From positions 94,857-158,856 of the forward strand of contig CAMNTH010000006.1 in assembly GCA_946557785.1 (NCBI GenBank): a DNA stretch of 64,000 bases, given 5' to 3'. The translations under genes and the position numbers were made by a program. Origin of the DNA: an uncultured Blautia sp. (GTDB taxonomy: Bacteria > Bacillota > Clostridia > Lachnospirales > Lachnospiraceae). Positions 47,107 through 55,418 of this stretch are shown here, one piece after another (the stretch's first letter is position 1; the number at the start of each line of letters is the position of its first letter). Below the pieces are notes generated by a model. It searched no databases, was not told the origin of the DNA, and saw only the letters and a list, made by a program, of their open reading frames with translations.

Positions 47107-47164
47107 GAACTTTTCTTCATCTGTGTTATAATACCGTCATCACGAAGATCTTGGAGGCAATTTT

Positions 47165-47374
47165 ATGAATTCGGTAAAAAAACGGAAAAAAGCTTTTGTC
47201 GACCAAAAAACCTGCGTTACCTGCGGCTGCTGTGTAAAAGTATGCCCGCGAAAAGCCATTGAAGTTGTCAAAGGCATTACTGCACAGGTAAATATGGAAA
47301 GCTGTATAGGCTGCGGCAAATGTGCAAAAGAATGTCCCGCATCCGTTATTAACATCAGGGAGGTGCTGGCATGA
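47165..47374 (+). CDS. Two-cluster 4Fe-4S ferredoxin
   Basis: Sixty-nine residues with two cluster motifs, CVTCGCCVKVCP and CIGCGKCAKECP, each able to bind a 4Fe-4S cluster. The stop overlaps the start of the next gene by four bases (ATGA), so the pair is translated together. It probably passes electrons to or from the NapH-like membrane protein. A Crp/Fnr-type palindrome precedes it. Confidence 0.93.
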   Translation: MNSVKKRKKAFVDQKTCVTCGCCVKVCPRKAIEVVKGITAQVNMESCIGCGKCAKECPASVINIREVLA

Positions 47375-47946
47375 AAAAGAAATGGTACGATTATCTTTGG
47401 ATAGTTTCATTGACTTATCTGATTCTTGGATTTTTTAATATCCTATTTGCATGGCTTGGGCTGCTGTGCTTTTTCATTCCTTTGATTATTTCTATTTCTA
47501 AAGGAACCAAAGCATACTGCAACCGTTACTGCGGCAGAGGACAGTTATTTGCCCTCCTTGGAGGACGCTTCGGGCTTTCCCGCAAAAAAGATATACCAAA
47601 ATGGATGAAGAGCAAAGTATTCCGCTACGGCTTTCTTATATTCTTTTTCACCATGTTCTTCCAGATGCTCTGGAATACATACCTGGTATTCGCTGGAGCC
47701 CAGGATCTGAAACAAGTGGTTACTCTGCTTTGGACCTTTAAGCTGCCATGGCACTGGGCTTATCACGGAACCCTGTTCCATAACGGCGCTGCACAGTTTG
47801 CTTTTGGTTTTTACAGCGTTATGCTCACTTCCACTGTCCTTGGCGTGATTACAATGGTTTTATTCAAACCCAGAAGCTGGTGCGTATATTGTCCTATGGG
47901 AACTATGACACAGCTAATCTGCAAAGCCAAAAATAAATTTTCATAA
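47371..47946 (+). CDS. NapH/CcoG-like membrane 4Fe-4S protein
   Basis: A 191-residue protein with about four membrane helices. Cysteine motifs CNRYCGRGQLF (after helix 2) and CVYCPMGTMTQLIC (C-terminus) resemble the NapH/NosR/CcoG membrane iron-sulfur group, which moves electrons across or along the membrane. The proper C-terminal ferredoxin domain is absent and is supplied by the separate ferredoxin encoded just before. A role in nitrosative-stress or thiol redox balance is inferred from the Crp/Fnr and hcp context. Confidence 0.82.
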   Translation: MKKKWYDYLWIVSLTYLILGFFNILFAWLGLLCFFIPLIISISKGTKAYCNRYCGRGQLFALLGGRFGLSRKKDIPKWMKSKVFRYGFLIFFFTMFFQMLWNTYLVFAGAQDLKQVVTLLWTFKLPWHWAYHGTLFHNGAAQFAFGFYSVMLTSTVLGVITMVLFKPRSWCVYCPMGTMTQLICKAKNKFS

Positions 47947-47964
47947 TATACATGGTATATAAAG

Positions 47965-47988
47965 GGGGTTCCGGCATGCCGGAACCCC
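47965..47988. terminator. Bidirectional terminator between NapH-like and crp/fnr genes
   Basis: A perfect 24-base inverted repeat made of GGGGTTCCGGCA and its complement, with AT-rich sequence at both ends, between two convergent genes. Confidence 0.85.
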
Positions 47989-47998
47989 TGGTCATTAG

Positions 47999-48649
47999 TT
48001 ATAGTTTTTCCAATTTCTCTTTTTCTAGGATAAGAATAGTCCCACGGGAAATTTTGATCATGCCCTCGCTCTGAAAATAACGAAGCATACGAGTAATTAC
48101 TTCCCTATGGGTGCCCAGATGATTGGCTATCTTCTCATGGGTAATCTTCAGCTCCTGGGTCTCCTCAATTGCACTTTCCTCCAGAAGAAAAGCTGCCACA
48201 CGCTTATCAAGACTCTTCCACATAATCTGCTCCAAAAGCCACATAACCTCCGAAAAGCGTGCAGCCATCAGTTCATTGGTATAATTCGCAACTGCTGCAG
48301 ACTCCTCCATAATGGTTTTATATGTCTCTGTTGGGATCACCCATAGATCCGTGTCTTTCTCCGCCTCTATTGTCACATCAAACTGAATGGATCTCATCAT
48401 GCAGGAAGCAGAAAACAAACACATATCCATATCAAACAAACGGTAAATCGTAATCTCCCGTCCCTCATCTGACAGAATATATGCCCGAAGCTGCCCTGAC
48501 TTCACCAGTACAAGCCCGGTACAATCCATACTGCCGTTGTGGATCACCGTTCCCTTTTCCGCTTTGCGTGTAATCAGGCTTGCCAATATTCGTTTTTGTT
48601 GAACTGCATTCAAATCTTTCCAGACCGGAAAAACACTTTCAAAATCCAT
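47999..48649 (-). CDS. Crp/Fnr-family transcriptional regulator
   Basis: A 216-residue regulator with a cNMP-binding-like beta barrel (about 15-130) and a C-terminal winged helix (about 145-210: LKITHEKIANHLGTHREVIT is the recognition region). Cysteines occur at 43 and in the region near 87-93 (SASCMM), so haem, NO or redox sensing is possible; no N-terminal Fnr cysteine cluster is seen. A remnant of hcp lies just upstream, so the protein may be HcpR-like. It likely binds the TGTGA-N5-TCACA palindromes at 46560 and 47092. Confidence 0.9.
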   Translation of the reverse strand: MDFESVFPVWKDLNAVQQKRILASLITRKAEKGTVIHNGSMDCTGLVLVKSGQLRAYILSDEGREITIYRLFDMDMCLFSASCMMRSIQFDVTIEAEKDTDLWVIPTETYKTIMEESAAVANYTNELMAARFSEVMWLLEQIMWKSLDKRVAAFLLEESAIEETQELKITHEKIANHLGTHREVITRMLRYFQSEGMIKISRGTILILEKEKLEKL

Positions 48650-48755
48650 AATAATCCCTGCCCCTGTTTTATTTACCCTGCCACAGCGTTTTCATTACAG
48701 TTCTATTATACCCCCGCAGGAAAAAAAAACAAACGAAAAAATAAAAGTTTTTCAC

Positions 48756-48887
48756 TTATCCCAGCATCTTCTTGAGATCTGCAAGTGCTGTCGATACCTT
48801 GATGGCACTATAAGCATCATTGCACTGTCCCATGTCCATAATGCGGGAAAGCCCGCCGGTCGTCCCCAGATCAAGAGCAGCCAATTA
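48756..48887 (-). pseudogene. Remnant of hydroxylamine reductase (hybrid-cluster protein) gene
   Basis: The minus-strand frame reads [20 protein letters not shown] then [13 protein letters not shown] and stop. The MGQCNDAY motif supplies a ligand cysteine of the hybrid cluster in Hcp; DLKKML resembles the final residues of the family. The N-terminal 400 or so residues and the part between these two blocks are gone, and TAA precedes the fragment. It sits upstream of the Crp/Fnr gene in the same direction. Confidence 0.6.
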
Positions 48888-48982
48888 CTGCTGTTTTCAA
48901 CAGCGAAAATAATCCTGAACTGCAGCAGATTTCCGTAACAGTTCAACACTTGTTATAAGAGCAGCCTAAACTATCTCTTTCG

Positions 48983-49263
48983 TTATTTTTCAAGAATATA
49001 TGCCGTAATGGCCAGTTTCGCAAATTCAGCGGTTCCCGCCCCGACGGCTTTATCAATATTTACGGTCATCTCTCCGCCGGCTGCATATATCTGTCCCAAG
49101 GATTCCAGGATCTCATCTGCAGTCTCTCCAAAGCCTTATCGTCATAAAGCCTGTAGCCCGCAGCCGTAACTTCCGTGGCCGGCAGAAGTCCGATCTTGTC
49201 ATAATGATGCAGGGATCGTATACCCACCCCTGATAATTCACTAACATCTTTTACTGTCATCAT
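48983..49263 (-). pseudogene. MerR/TipA-like regulator collapsed by internal deletion
   Basis: The start at 49263 follows GGGGAG and gives MMTVKDVSELSGVGIRSLHH, a MerR helix-turn-helix, intact to about residue 55. A frameshift then leads to a stop; in the shifted frame the sequence is GQIYAAGGEMTVN followed by VGAGTAEFAKLAITAYI, like the end of the TipAS drug-binding domain, ending at TAA 48983. About 150 residues in between are missing. The promoter with operator (49291-49321) is still perfect. Confidence 0.65.
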
Positions 49264-49290
49264 AAATATCTCCCCTTTCCATTGAAGCCA

Positions 49291-49321
49291 AGTATACACT
49301 ATGACATAACGTCAGGGTCAA
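49291..49321 (-). promoter_or_regulatory. MerR-type promoter of the tipA-like relic
   Basis: TTGACC, a 19-base spacer, then TATACT; the long spacer holds the palindrome TGACGTTATGTCA. Overlong spacers with a central dyad are the mark of MerR-activated promoters. Confidence 0.8.
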
Positions 49322-49384
49322 TAGAAAATTTTCAATTTCTCTAAAACAATTATCACTCACTGAAGTAAGGATAAATCAAACTGA

Positions 49385-49520
49385 AAATATCCTCCACTGA
49401 AAAAATTATGGGGAGGAAATTTCTGGGCATTAGGATATTATGCAGCGACGGCAAGTGAGCATGGGAATGAAGAAGTAATAGCAAATTATGTAAAGAATCA
49501 AGGAAATGAGTATAAGAAGC
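49385..49520 (+). mobile_element. IS200-type transposase (TnpA) fragment
   Basis: The frame reads KYPPLKKLWGGNFWALGYYA then EVIANYVKNQG, which matches the C-terminal part of IS200/IS605 Y1 transposases ('LWGGxFWxxGYYVxTVxxxGNxEVVxxYVxxQG'). The HUH motif and N-terminal half are absent and no IS ends were recognised. The surrounding 49322-49384 and 49521-49626 show nothing else. Confidence 0.65.
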
Positions 49521-49626
49521 TCTCTTTCCTGCCAGCGTGTCTGGACCACTCCGCCCGCTACGATTTCTTTACTCTAACTTTAAACCACTAAATCGAATTG
49601 TACTTCGACAACATGAAAACTTATCA

Positions 49627-49757
49627 TTATACTCCTAATGCACGAATTAAATTTACCATTTCAATAGCTCCTTGTGCACATTCAGAACCTTTGTTTCCTG
49701 ATTTAGTGCCAGCTTGTTCTATCGCCTGTTCAATTGTATCTGTCGTAAGAACACCAA
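49627..49757 (-). pseudogene. ribH: C-terminal fragment of ribH (lumazine synthase)
   Basis: In the frame shifted from ribD', the minus strand reads [20 protein letters not shown] then [20 protein letters not shown] and RALGV stop. This is the end of 6,7-dimethyl-8-ribityllumazine synthase ('[27 protein letters not shown]'). About two thirds of the protein is missing. It joins directly to the ribD fragment, so ribD-to-ribH DNA has been deleted. Confidence 0.85.
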
Positions 49758-50107
49758 ACATTAAGTATCTTTACACCTTTTCCAGACACAAGAGGATTAC
49801 AATCTAATGTTCCAATCACTACTCTTGTAATTCCGCTTTTTATAATCGCTTCTGTACAGGGCGGTGTCTTACCGTAATGACAGCATGGCTCAAGTGTAAC
49901 ATAAAGTGTCGCACCAACAGGGGACTTCCTGCAATTTTTCAAAGCATTTCTCTCTGCGTGCAATCCGCCAAAGATTTCATGATACCCCTGACCTATAATC
50001 TGATTATCTTTTACAATTACCGCTCCAACCATGGGATTAGGGTTCGCATAACCAGCACCTTTTTTTGCTAGTTCTATTGCTAATTTCATGTATTCTACAT
50101 CACTCAT
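49730..50107 (-). pseudogene. ribD: N-terminal (deaminase) fragment of ribD
   Basis: From the ATG at 50107 (GGGAGG upstream) the frame gives the RibD deaminase domain: MKLAIELAKKGAGYANPNPM, HAERNAL (zinc His and catalytic Glu) and LEPCCHYGKTPPC (zinc Cys pair). The protein stops making sense after SGKGVKIL, and the reductase domain is absent. The 125-residue product could fold, but the enzyme would be incomplete. A half FMN riboswitch stands upstream. Confidence 0.88.
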
Positions 50108-50246
50108 TTTTACACCTCCCAAAAAATACATGCCTTGAATAAAAGCTATCCAAGACAAGCAAAAGAGGATTTATACGATTAAAGAAAATGCTCTGAAACG
50201 ATATAAAATCATTTCAGAGCACACAAAAAAGCATAAATATACTTTC

Positions 50247-50294
50247 ATCTTCTTTCATCCAGACTATACTGTCGGCTTTGGAATTTCACCAAAT
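50247..50294 (-). promoter_or_regulatory. Half FMN riboswitch (RFN element) before ribD'
   Basis: The minus strand shows TTTGGTGAAATTCCAAAGCC and GACAGTATAGTCTGGATG then AGAAGAT, the 3' half of the RFN aptamer (P5, P6 and the closing strand). The 5' half, normally GGGCAGGGTG...CCGGCGGT, is not upstream; AT-rich sequence is there instead (50295-50400). The element should not bind FMN. Confidence 0.85.
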
Positions 50295-50482
50295 ACAAAT
50301 AATTATAATAATTAATATTATTTCTGTTAATAAAAAGTTTTTCCATTCTTCAAATACACTATTTTACAAATAATATTTTGCAAGCAGGTAAACATAGGTT
50401 ATTCTTTAATATCCTCTTGTTTGGGACTCTCCTTTTTCCCACTTGGAAACTGTCTGCCTGACCGCATTTAACTGCACCGCTG

Positions 50483-50836
50483 CTATCTTCCCATTTTCTC
50501 TTTCCACTCAGCTTCCTTGAAGCCAGTCAGGACATAATCTTTTGTAATGATCAGCGGCCGTTTTACCAGCATTCCGTCTGTAGCAAGAAGGGCATAAACC
50601 TCCTCATCCGTCATCGATGGCAGCTTATCCTTTAGCTGAAGCTCCCTGTAAAGCATTCCGCTTGTATTTACAAACTTCTTGATGGAATAGCCGCTCATTT
50701 GGTGCCAGGCCTTTAATTCCTCTGCAGTGGGATTTTCTTCCTTGATATGCCGGTCAGTATACACCACTCCATTCCCATCCAGCCATTTTTTTGCCTTCTG
50801 GCAAGTAGTGCATTTTGGATATTCTATAAATAACAT
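50483..50836 (-). CDS. ArsC/Spx-family protein (arsenate reductase-like)
   Basis: A 117-residue thioredoxin-fold protein. The N-terminus FIEYPKCTTCQKAKKWLDGN carries CTTC at 9-12 rather than the single-cysteine motif of true ArsC. The C-terminal MLVKRPLIITKDYVLTGFKE is the usual family end with the conserved RP. This matches the YffB/Spx-like subgroup, whose members may be regulators or reductases; arsenate reduction is not established. Confidence 0.85.
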   Translation of the reverse strand: MLFIEYPKCTTCQKAKKWLDGNGVVYTDRHIKEENPTAEELKAWHQMSGYSIKKFVNTSGMLYRELQLKDKLPSMTDEEVYALLATDGMLVKRPLIITKDYVLTGFKEAEWKEKMGR

Positions 50837-50856
50837 TGCAATTCCTCCCTTGGTCT

Positions 50857-51606
50857 TTATCTTCTTTCTGTTTCCTGCAAAAACTCCTTAAAAGCCGCTA
50901 TCATCTGATTGAGATGATAATCATAGCAGTGAGTATCACCCGGGATCACCACAAGCTTTGCATTATCATAGAACTTTACTGCTTCAATGGAATACTTTAC
51001 CGGAACAGCCTCATCTGCATCCCCATGTATCAAAAGAACAGGCCCATGATATTTCTCCATCATCTCTTCTGCATGGATCATCTGGGCGATACTTAAGTAA
51101 TCTCCCTTCAGCTTCCTGTCTCCCAAATCCAGTTCCTTTGGCACATTATTAAGATCAAATTCTCTGCCAAGCAAAGACCCCTTCCTTGCTTCATCCGGAA
51201 TACACAGCGCAGGGGAAAGGGGAATCACTGCTTTAAAATCCCCTGGCCGCAGACCTGCCGCAAGAATTGTCAGCAGACCGCCCTGTGAGTGGCCGGTGAT
51301 ATAAAGGTCTGTTACAAAATCCAGGGATTTTGCATAGTCAATTGCTGCCAGAACATTTGATATCCATTTAAATAAATCGTGATCCTCAAATCTTCCGTCA
51401 CTCATACCGTGTCCATACATTTCCATGCGAAGAGCTGCAAAACCCATTTCTACTGCCGCATTTGCAGCAGCAATAATATGCGTCTCCTCCATATGTCCGG
51501 TAAATCCATGAATGATCAAAATCAGCGGACACTTTTCTTTATTCGTCGGCATATCCAGCTTTGCATGCAGCTTTATTCCATTATCTGTAATATAAAATTC
51601 TCTCAT
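50857..51606 (-). CDS. Alpha/beta hydrolase, cinnamoyl/feruloyl esterase-like
   Basis: A 249-residue cytoplasmic hydrolase; the ATG at 51606 has GGAGG nine bases away. The oxyanion motif is LIIHGFTGHMEE, the nucleophile elbow is GHSQGG, and LLIHGDADEAVP and GDTHCYD give the acid and His regions. GHSQGG rather than GxSxG with other residues, and the compact lid around 130-190, are typical of Est1E/LJ0536 esterases that release ferulic or other hydroxycinnamic acids from plant fibre. This fits the xylan operon at 10-17 kb, but the substrate is inferred. Confidence 0.82.
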   Translation of the reverse strand: MREFYITDNGIKLHAKLDMPTNKEKCPLILIIHGFTGHMEETHIIAAANAAVEMGFAALRMEMYGHGMSDGRFEDHDLFKWISNVLAAIDYAKSLDFVTDLYITGHSQGGLLTILAAGLRPGDFKAVIPLSPALCIPDEARKGSLLGREFDLNNVPKELDLGDRKLKGDYLSIAQMIHAEEMMEKYHGPVLLIHGDADEAVPVKYSIEAVKFYDNAKLVVIPGDTHCYDYHLNQMIAAFKEFLQETERR

Positions 51607-51817
51607 GATCATTTACCTCCTAATTTAGTAATAGCATAATTACCAAATTAATTCAAGTACCTGATCTTCATGTTATAACCTGGTATATCACAATAATTTG
51701 TGCAGAAATCCCATTATACACACAAAATCTGCTATGTTCCAAATAGTTTCCAAATAAGAGCGGCGATACTACCCGGCTCCGTAAAAAACTCTTTAAATCA
51801 TTTATTTATATATTTTT

Positions 51818-53422
51818 TTATTCTGCAGCCAAAACCAGCTTCCGAACATAGTCAATGCTTCCTGCGGACATGCTGAACTCATCCAGTCCCATCTCAAGGA
51901 GTGCGGGAACTGCTTTAAGGTTTCCCGCCATCTCACCGCACATGCCTACCTTTCGATTCTTGCTGTGCCCGGCAGCAATAATATGACGAATGGCCTTCAG
52001 TACAGCCGGATGCATAAAGTCATATTTATCAGAAATCTTTTTATTTCCCCTGTCCACTGCCAGCAGATACTGGGTCAGGTCATTGGTTCCAATGCTGAAA
52101 AAATCTGCCTCCTTGGCAAACTCCTCTGCAAGAAGAACGCTTGCCGGTGTTTCCATCATCATACCGGTCTCAATATTTTCATCAAATGCTTTTCCTTCTC
52201 TGCGAAGCTCCGCTTTACATTCTTCTACCAACGCCTTCGCTTCCTTTAGCTCTGAAAGGGAAATAATCATAGGAAACATGATACGCACTTTGCCAAAGGC
52301 ACTTGCCCGAAGGATTGCCCGAAGCTGCTCCTTAAACATTTCCCTTTTTTCCAGGGAGATCCGAATAGCTCTCCATCCCAGAAATGGATTCTCTTCTTTT
52401 TCAAAAGGAAAATAGGATAATTCTTTATCTCCGCCAATGTCCAGCGTCCGGATCGTCAGCTCCATTGGACACAGCTTCGCTGCTTCACGATAAACCTCAA
52501 ACTGTTCCTCCTCTGTTGGAAAATGATCATTTTCCATATATAAAAATTCACTTCTGAACAGCCCTATTCCATCAATATTCATTGGCAGGGCCTGCCTGAT
52601 ATCTTCCAGGCTTCCCACATTGGCGCAAAGAAATACTCTTTTCCCTGATTTTGTTACAGGTGTTTCATTGCGAAGCTGTACCAGAATTTGGCGTTCTTTC
52701 TCATAGTTCTCTTTTCGAGCCTTATATTCTTTCTTTACTTCCTCATCCGGATCAAGGACAATCTCTCCCTTTTCTGCGTCCATACAGACCATCATGCCGC
52801 CCTGAACCTTTGAAAGAATATCCTTGACGCCTACAAGAGTAGGAATATTCATGCTCTTAGCCATAATGGAAACATGACTGGTGATTCCCCCCTCTTCTGT
52901 AAGAATCCCTTTTACATAGGACACGTCCATCTTTACAGTATCTGAAGGGTACAAGTCTCTGGCTGCAACAATTACCTCTTTATCCAGGTTCCCCAGATCC
53001 GGAAGCTCGATCCCTTTCATACCTGCCATCAGACGCTTTCCAACGTCCCGCACGTCTGCTGCCCGTTCTTTCATATAAGCGTCATCCATGGCTGCAAAAA
53101 TAGCTGCAATCTCATCTATCGTCTCCTGGAGTGCTGCCTGGGCATTTTTTCCCTCCGTACGGATTTTTGTCAGAATGCCCTCCTCAAGTGTGAAATCTCC
53201 TGCAATTTCCTGATGGGCTGCAAAAATCTCACTTTTTTCAGCCAGCACCTGAAGCTCTTCTATCACCTTTTCCCTGGCATTTCGAAATATTTCCTCTTCC
53301 CCGGCAGCCTGCCCCTGACAGATCATCCGGGAATCCGGCGTCAGATCCGGTTCCTGATAATAATACACGGGCGAAACGGCAATTCCTCTGGAAGCTGTTC
53401 TTTCCACCAGTATTTTTTCCAT
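51818..53422 (-). CDS. ptsI: PTS enzyme I
   Basis: A 534-residue phosphotransferase that takes phosphate from PEP and passes it to HPr. The swivelling-domain active site is GGITSHVSIMAKS, with H183 phosphorylated. The PEP-binding barrel has GIGLFRSEFLYM, IRTLDIGGDK, NPFLGWRAIR and KVGMCGEMAGN. It is a little shorter than the 570-residue standard but all blocks are present. It starts one base after the deleted ptsH, so its usual partner encoded here cannot work. Confidence 0.95.
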   Translation of the reverse strand: MEKILVERTASRGIAVSPVYYYQEPDLTPDSRMICQGQAAGEEEIFRNAREKVIEELQVLAEKSEIFAAHQEIAGDFTLEEGILTKIRTEGKNAQAALQETIDEIAAIFAAMDDAYMKERAADVRDVGKRLMAGMKGIELPDLGNLDKEVIVAARDLYPSDTVKMDVSYVKGILTEEGGITSHVSIMAKSMNIPTLVGVKDILSKVQGGMMVCMDAEKGEIVLDPDEEVKKEYKARKENYEKERQILVQLRNETPVTKSGKRVFLCANVGSLEDIRQALPMNIDGIGLFRSEFLYMENDHFPTEEEQFEVYREAAKLCPMELTIRTLDIGGDKELSYFPFEKEENPFLGWRAIRISLEKREMFKEQLRAILRASAFGKVRIMFPMIISLSELKEAKALVEECKAELRREGKAFDENIETGMMMETPASVLLAEEFAKEADFFSIGTNDLTQYLLAVDRGNKKISDKYDFMHPAVLKAIRHIIAAGHSKNRKVGMCGEMAGNLKAVPALLEMGLDEFSMSAGSIDYVRKLVLAAE

Positions 53423-53423
53423 G

Positions 53424-53531
53424 CTATTCTCCTAATCCGCTCTCAATAAGAGCTGCTGCCTGCGCAAGCACAGATGCCGGTCTTGCATGAAGTCCTGATG
53501 GATTTGAAATTGTAATTTTCCTGGATAACAT
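53424..53531 (-). pseudogene. ptsH: ptsH (HPr) reduced to 35 codons by in-frame deletion
   Basis: AGGAGG precedes an ATG that opens MLSRKITISNPSGLHARPAS, the HPr N-terminus with the phospho-His15 (GLHARPAS). After VLAQAAA the frame jumps to LIESGLGE, the usual C-terminus. About 50 central residues, including the regulatory Ser46 region, are missing. The 35-residue product cannot form the HPr fold. It directly precedes ptsI. Confidence 0.88.
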
Positions 53532-53565
53532 TTCTTTGTTCCTCCTAATATTATTCCTTTATGCT

Positions 53566-54406
53566 CTAACGGTCATCATTGTTTCCCCCTGTGGTACCAA
53601 GAATATGGGAACTTGTATAATGTACATTGTACATATTAATTTCCGAACTAAATTGACTGTCTGTAGGTCCTGCAAAGAAATTCATACAGCCGTCAAAAGC
53701 CAGGATCTTATCACACATCTCCACTACCGATTTTACAGGCAGCATAACAAAAATATCATCATAACCATGTCCATCTGTAATTCCCATAAGACCGGCAACC
53801 GGATCTTTCATTTTGGCTGTATTCACATACAGAAGCTCTACTCCATTCTCTGCTGCTTTCTCCGGTGAAATCACTTCTGCTGCACGTTTCAGCTTCGCAT
53901 CGTCAATATCTGTAACAACGATTCGTTTCGGACGGTTTTCAAACTGGATACCATATGTAATCATGCCAAGTCCCATAGGGCCGCAGCCTCCTGCGATCAG
54001 GATATTTCCATCCTCTTTTGTACCCCCTGCAAGGTCATGGTTTCTTTTGTTTGTGTGATAGTTTCCATGAAATCCTCCAATACAGCAGCTCATAGGCTCT
54101 CCCAGAGATGCTTCAAAGAAGCTGTCTCCATTATACGGCATCAGGCATCCTAATTCCATTACCTCATGAGGAATAATGCAGTAAGTACAGGCGCCGCCAA
54201 AAATGTCCAACGATCACAGGATTCGTATCAATGTTCTTCGGTGCACGTTTATGCTTCTTTCCCTGCTCTGCCAGCTTATAGGTTGACATACAGATACTGT
54301 CGCTCATAACCTTCACTAAAATCTCATCGTCCTTGATTGCCGGCAATTCAAATTACTCCAATCTTAAGTCTCTGGTTCCGTATAATCTTACTGCTTTTGT
54401 CTTCAT
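53566..54406 (-). pseudogene. Zinc-dependent dehydrogenase, L-sorbose-1-phosphate reductase-like, broken
   Basis: The start at 54406 gives KTKAVRLYGTRDLRLE, then an in-frame TAA (54353-54355), then FELPAIKDDEILVKVMSDSI. After NPVIVGH a deletion shifts the frame to GGACTYCIIPHEVMELG. The NAD-binding part GNILIAGGCGPMGLGMITYG and VVTDIDDAKLKRA is well kept. The end, GTTGGNNDDR, lacks the final part of the family. The blocks resemble SorE-type sugar-phosphate reductases. It is non-functional as a whole. Confidence 0.8.
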
Positions 54407-54410
54407 TCTA

Positions 54411-55346
54411 TTATTCTCCTATCCTCTCCATAATAACCTGATCCTTTAATACCTCTACCAATTCCCGTGCAGGCGGCTTGGTTCCAATCGTAGTAACAGC
54501 CCCTGCTGAAACAGCCATGCTAAGACGGATCATCTCCTCTAACGAAAGCTTTTTGTCCCAGGCATAGGAAATCGCTGCCACCATAGCGTCTCCGGCCCCT
54601 ACTGTAGAATGTGCCTTTACGGAAAGAGCCGGACATCTCACTTTCGTATTTCCTGCCACAAACATTGCACCTGCCTGTCCCAAAGATACTGCAACGGCTC
54701 CGATTCCGCCTTCCGCAAATTTTTCTGCGATCTTAAGCAGCTCTTCTTCAGATGCACGGTAATCCAGCTTTGCGTACTCTTCCAGTTCAGCCCTGTTGGG
54801 TTTAATTATGTCCGGTCTTGCTTTAAGTGCTCTTCGGAACAATTCCCCGTCTGCATCCAGAAATACTTTAGCGCCTTTACTGTGCACCAGCCGGATAATA
54901 TTTGCATAAATGTCTTTGTCTGCACCTGCCGGTATACTTCCTGACAAAACAAACAAGGTTTCCTCTCCTGCATAGCCCTCCAGCTTTTCCAAAAGCGCTT
55001 CAACCTGCGCTTCACTTACGGTCAATCCCGGTTCATTTAATTCTGTCAATGCACCGTTTTTCTCAAAAACCTTTGTATTGGTCCGTGTTTCTCCAGTCAC
55101 CCATATAAAATCGCTCTCAATGTTTTTTTCCTTTAACACATTCGCAATGGTGTGCCCGTTGCTTCCCCCAAGGAATCCGGTAGCCACCGTGCTGCCTCCC
55201 AGTTCGCAAATGGTCTTGGATACGTTGATGCCCTTTCCTCCGGCATCATACTCCACCCTTTTAATTCTGTTCAGTCCTCCCTGCTGCAGCATGTCAATCT
55301 CTACTGTTTTGTCAATTGCAGGATTCATGGTTACGGTAACAATCAT
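54411..55346 (-). CDS. fruK: 1-phosphofructokinase / PfkB-type sugar-phosphate kinase
   Basis: A 311-residue ribokinase-fold enzyme using ATP to phosphorylate fructose 1-phosphate or a related ketose/hexitol phosphate. N-terminal TVTMNPAIDKTVEID and GGKGINVSKTICELG bind the sugar; the C-terminal HSTVGAGDAMVAAI holds the catalytic Asp and anion hole. It appears intact although the PTS and dehydrogenase genes on both sides are broken. The FruK/LacC/AgaZ-type kinases are hard to separate, so tagatose-6-phosphate is an alternative substrate. Confidence 0.88.
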   Translation of the reverse strand: MIVTVTMNPAIDKTVEIDMLQQGGLNRIKRVEYDAGGKGINVSKTICELGGSTVATGFLGGSNGHTIANVLKEKNIESDFIWVTGETRTNTKVFEKNGALTELNEPGLTVSEAQVEALLEKLEGYAGEETLFVLSGSIPAGADKDIYANIIRLVHSKGAKVFLDADGELFRRALKARPDIIKPNRAELEEYAKLDYRASEEELLKIAEKFAEGGIGAVAVSLGQAGAMFVAGNTKVRCPALSVKAHSTVGAGDAMVAAISYAWDKKLSLEEMIRLSMAVSAGAVTTIGTKPPARELVEVLKDQVIMERIGE

Positions 55347-55418
55347 AGCCTGCTCCTTTCCGATTTCATTTTTGTTCCTCTTAATTATCTTAGAACATCT
55401 TACTTGTCAAAGAATATC

